From assembly GCF_019393635.1 (NCBI RefSeq), contig NC_057862.1, positions 153,606,562 through 153,670,561 on the forward strand: a stretch of DNA of 64,000 bases, read 5' to 3'. The stretch's first letter is position 1. The number at the start of each line of letters is the position of its first letter. Position numbers and translations under genes: made by a program. This document shows, in pieces, positions 63,748 through 64,000 of the stretch. The notes beneath the pieces were generated by a model, which did not search any database, had not been told where the DNA came from, and worked only from the letters and a program-made list of their open reading frames with translations. The DNA comes from Dromiciops gliroides. Its lineage: Eukaryota > Chordata > Mammalia > Microbiotheria > Microbiotheriidae.

Positions 63748-64000
63748 CAGCACTATTTTCATATTCAAGTCAAAATGCTTGGCTTTGGGTAGATCCTCAA
63801 TTTTCTTAGCCTCTCATATCCACTAAATATCATTGCCTGGTCCTTTCTACCTATGTTGGACAGTAAAAGCAAAACAAAAAGAAAAACCCTTGCAGAGCCC
63901 AAGAAGGAAAGGAAGGATAATATGGGGCTTTTAAAAAAAATTCTCTGGTTACTTCCAGGTCAAGACTCCCTTCTCTAGTCAGCCAGCACCATCCCCAGGA

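Overview
The window looks like mammalian nuclear DNA from a marsupial, most likely an Australian one. That inference rests on dozens of copies of a roughly 140-bp tRNA-derived SINE (WSINE1-like, head 'ggggcagctaggtggcgcag') and of a second SINE with an RTE-type 3' tail, together with marsupial-type L1, older MIR, L2 and L3/CR1 relics, and a split vertebrate gene. No bacterial, plasmid, phage or CRISPR feature is present.

The only host protein-coding gene I can support is the 5' part of NOX5 (calcium-activated NADPH oxidase 5) on the + strand, from about 40.6 kb to the right edge. Six coding exons (40581-40704, 42742-42892, 45292-45502, 46953-47187, 49143-49296, 63191-63369) join in frame without a stop. 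They give 350 residues from the ATG at 40585: four EF-hand regions, then the first four membrane helices of the ferric-reductase core with the first haem-ligand His pair. The last haem ligands and the FAD/NADPH domain lie beyond the window. A likely upstream coding exon ends at 37742; it has the correct splice phase and would give a longer N-terminus like that of the 765-residue human form. The intron after the first core exon appears to use a GC donor.

Layout. 1-37 kb is intergenic or far-upstream sequence: an RPS17 processed pseudogene at 0.6-1.0 kb; MIR and SINE copies throughout; a ~2-kb L3/CR1 LINE at 10.1-12.1 kb; a fossil-retrovirus zone at 15.1-18.6 kb with two LTRs of one family in opposite orientation, next to several 5'-truncated L1 ends; an L1 ORF2 relic at 20.5-23.9 kb; AT-rich unassigned DNA at 23.9-26.2 kb; two further LTR-like segments at about 30.5 and 33.7 kb; and long microsatellites at 36-37 kb. 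37.6-64 kb is the NOX5 locus. Its longest intron (49.3-63.2 kb) holds a nested L2/mariner/L1/SINE stack, a ~260-nt pure purine tract inside an L3 relic, many L1 3' ends and a 3.2-kb minus-strand L1.

I did not find a convincing new biological system. The most useful observations are the candidate NOX5 upstream exon, the GC-AG intron, a perfect 26-bp inverted repeat in NOX5 intron 2, the nested and same-site transposon insertions, and several small local duplications. Repeat names come from pattern recognition and were not searched against a library; repeat edges are approximate unless target-site duplications are quoted.
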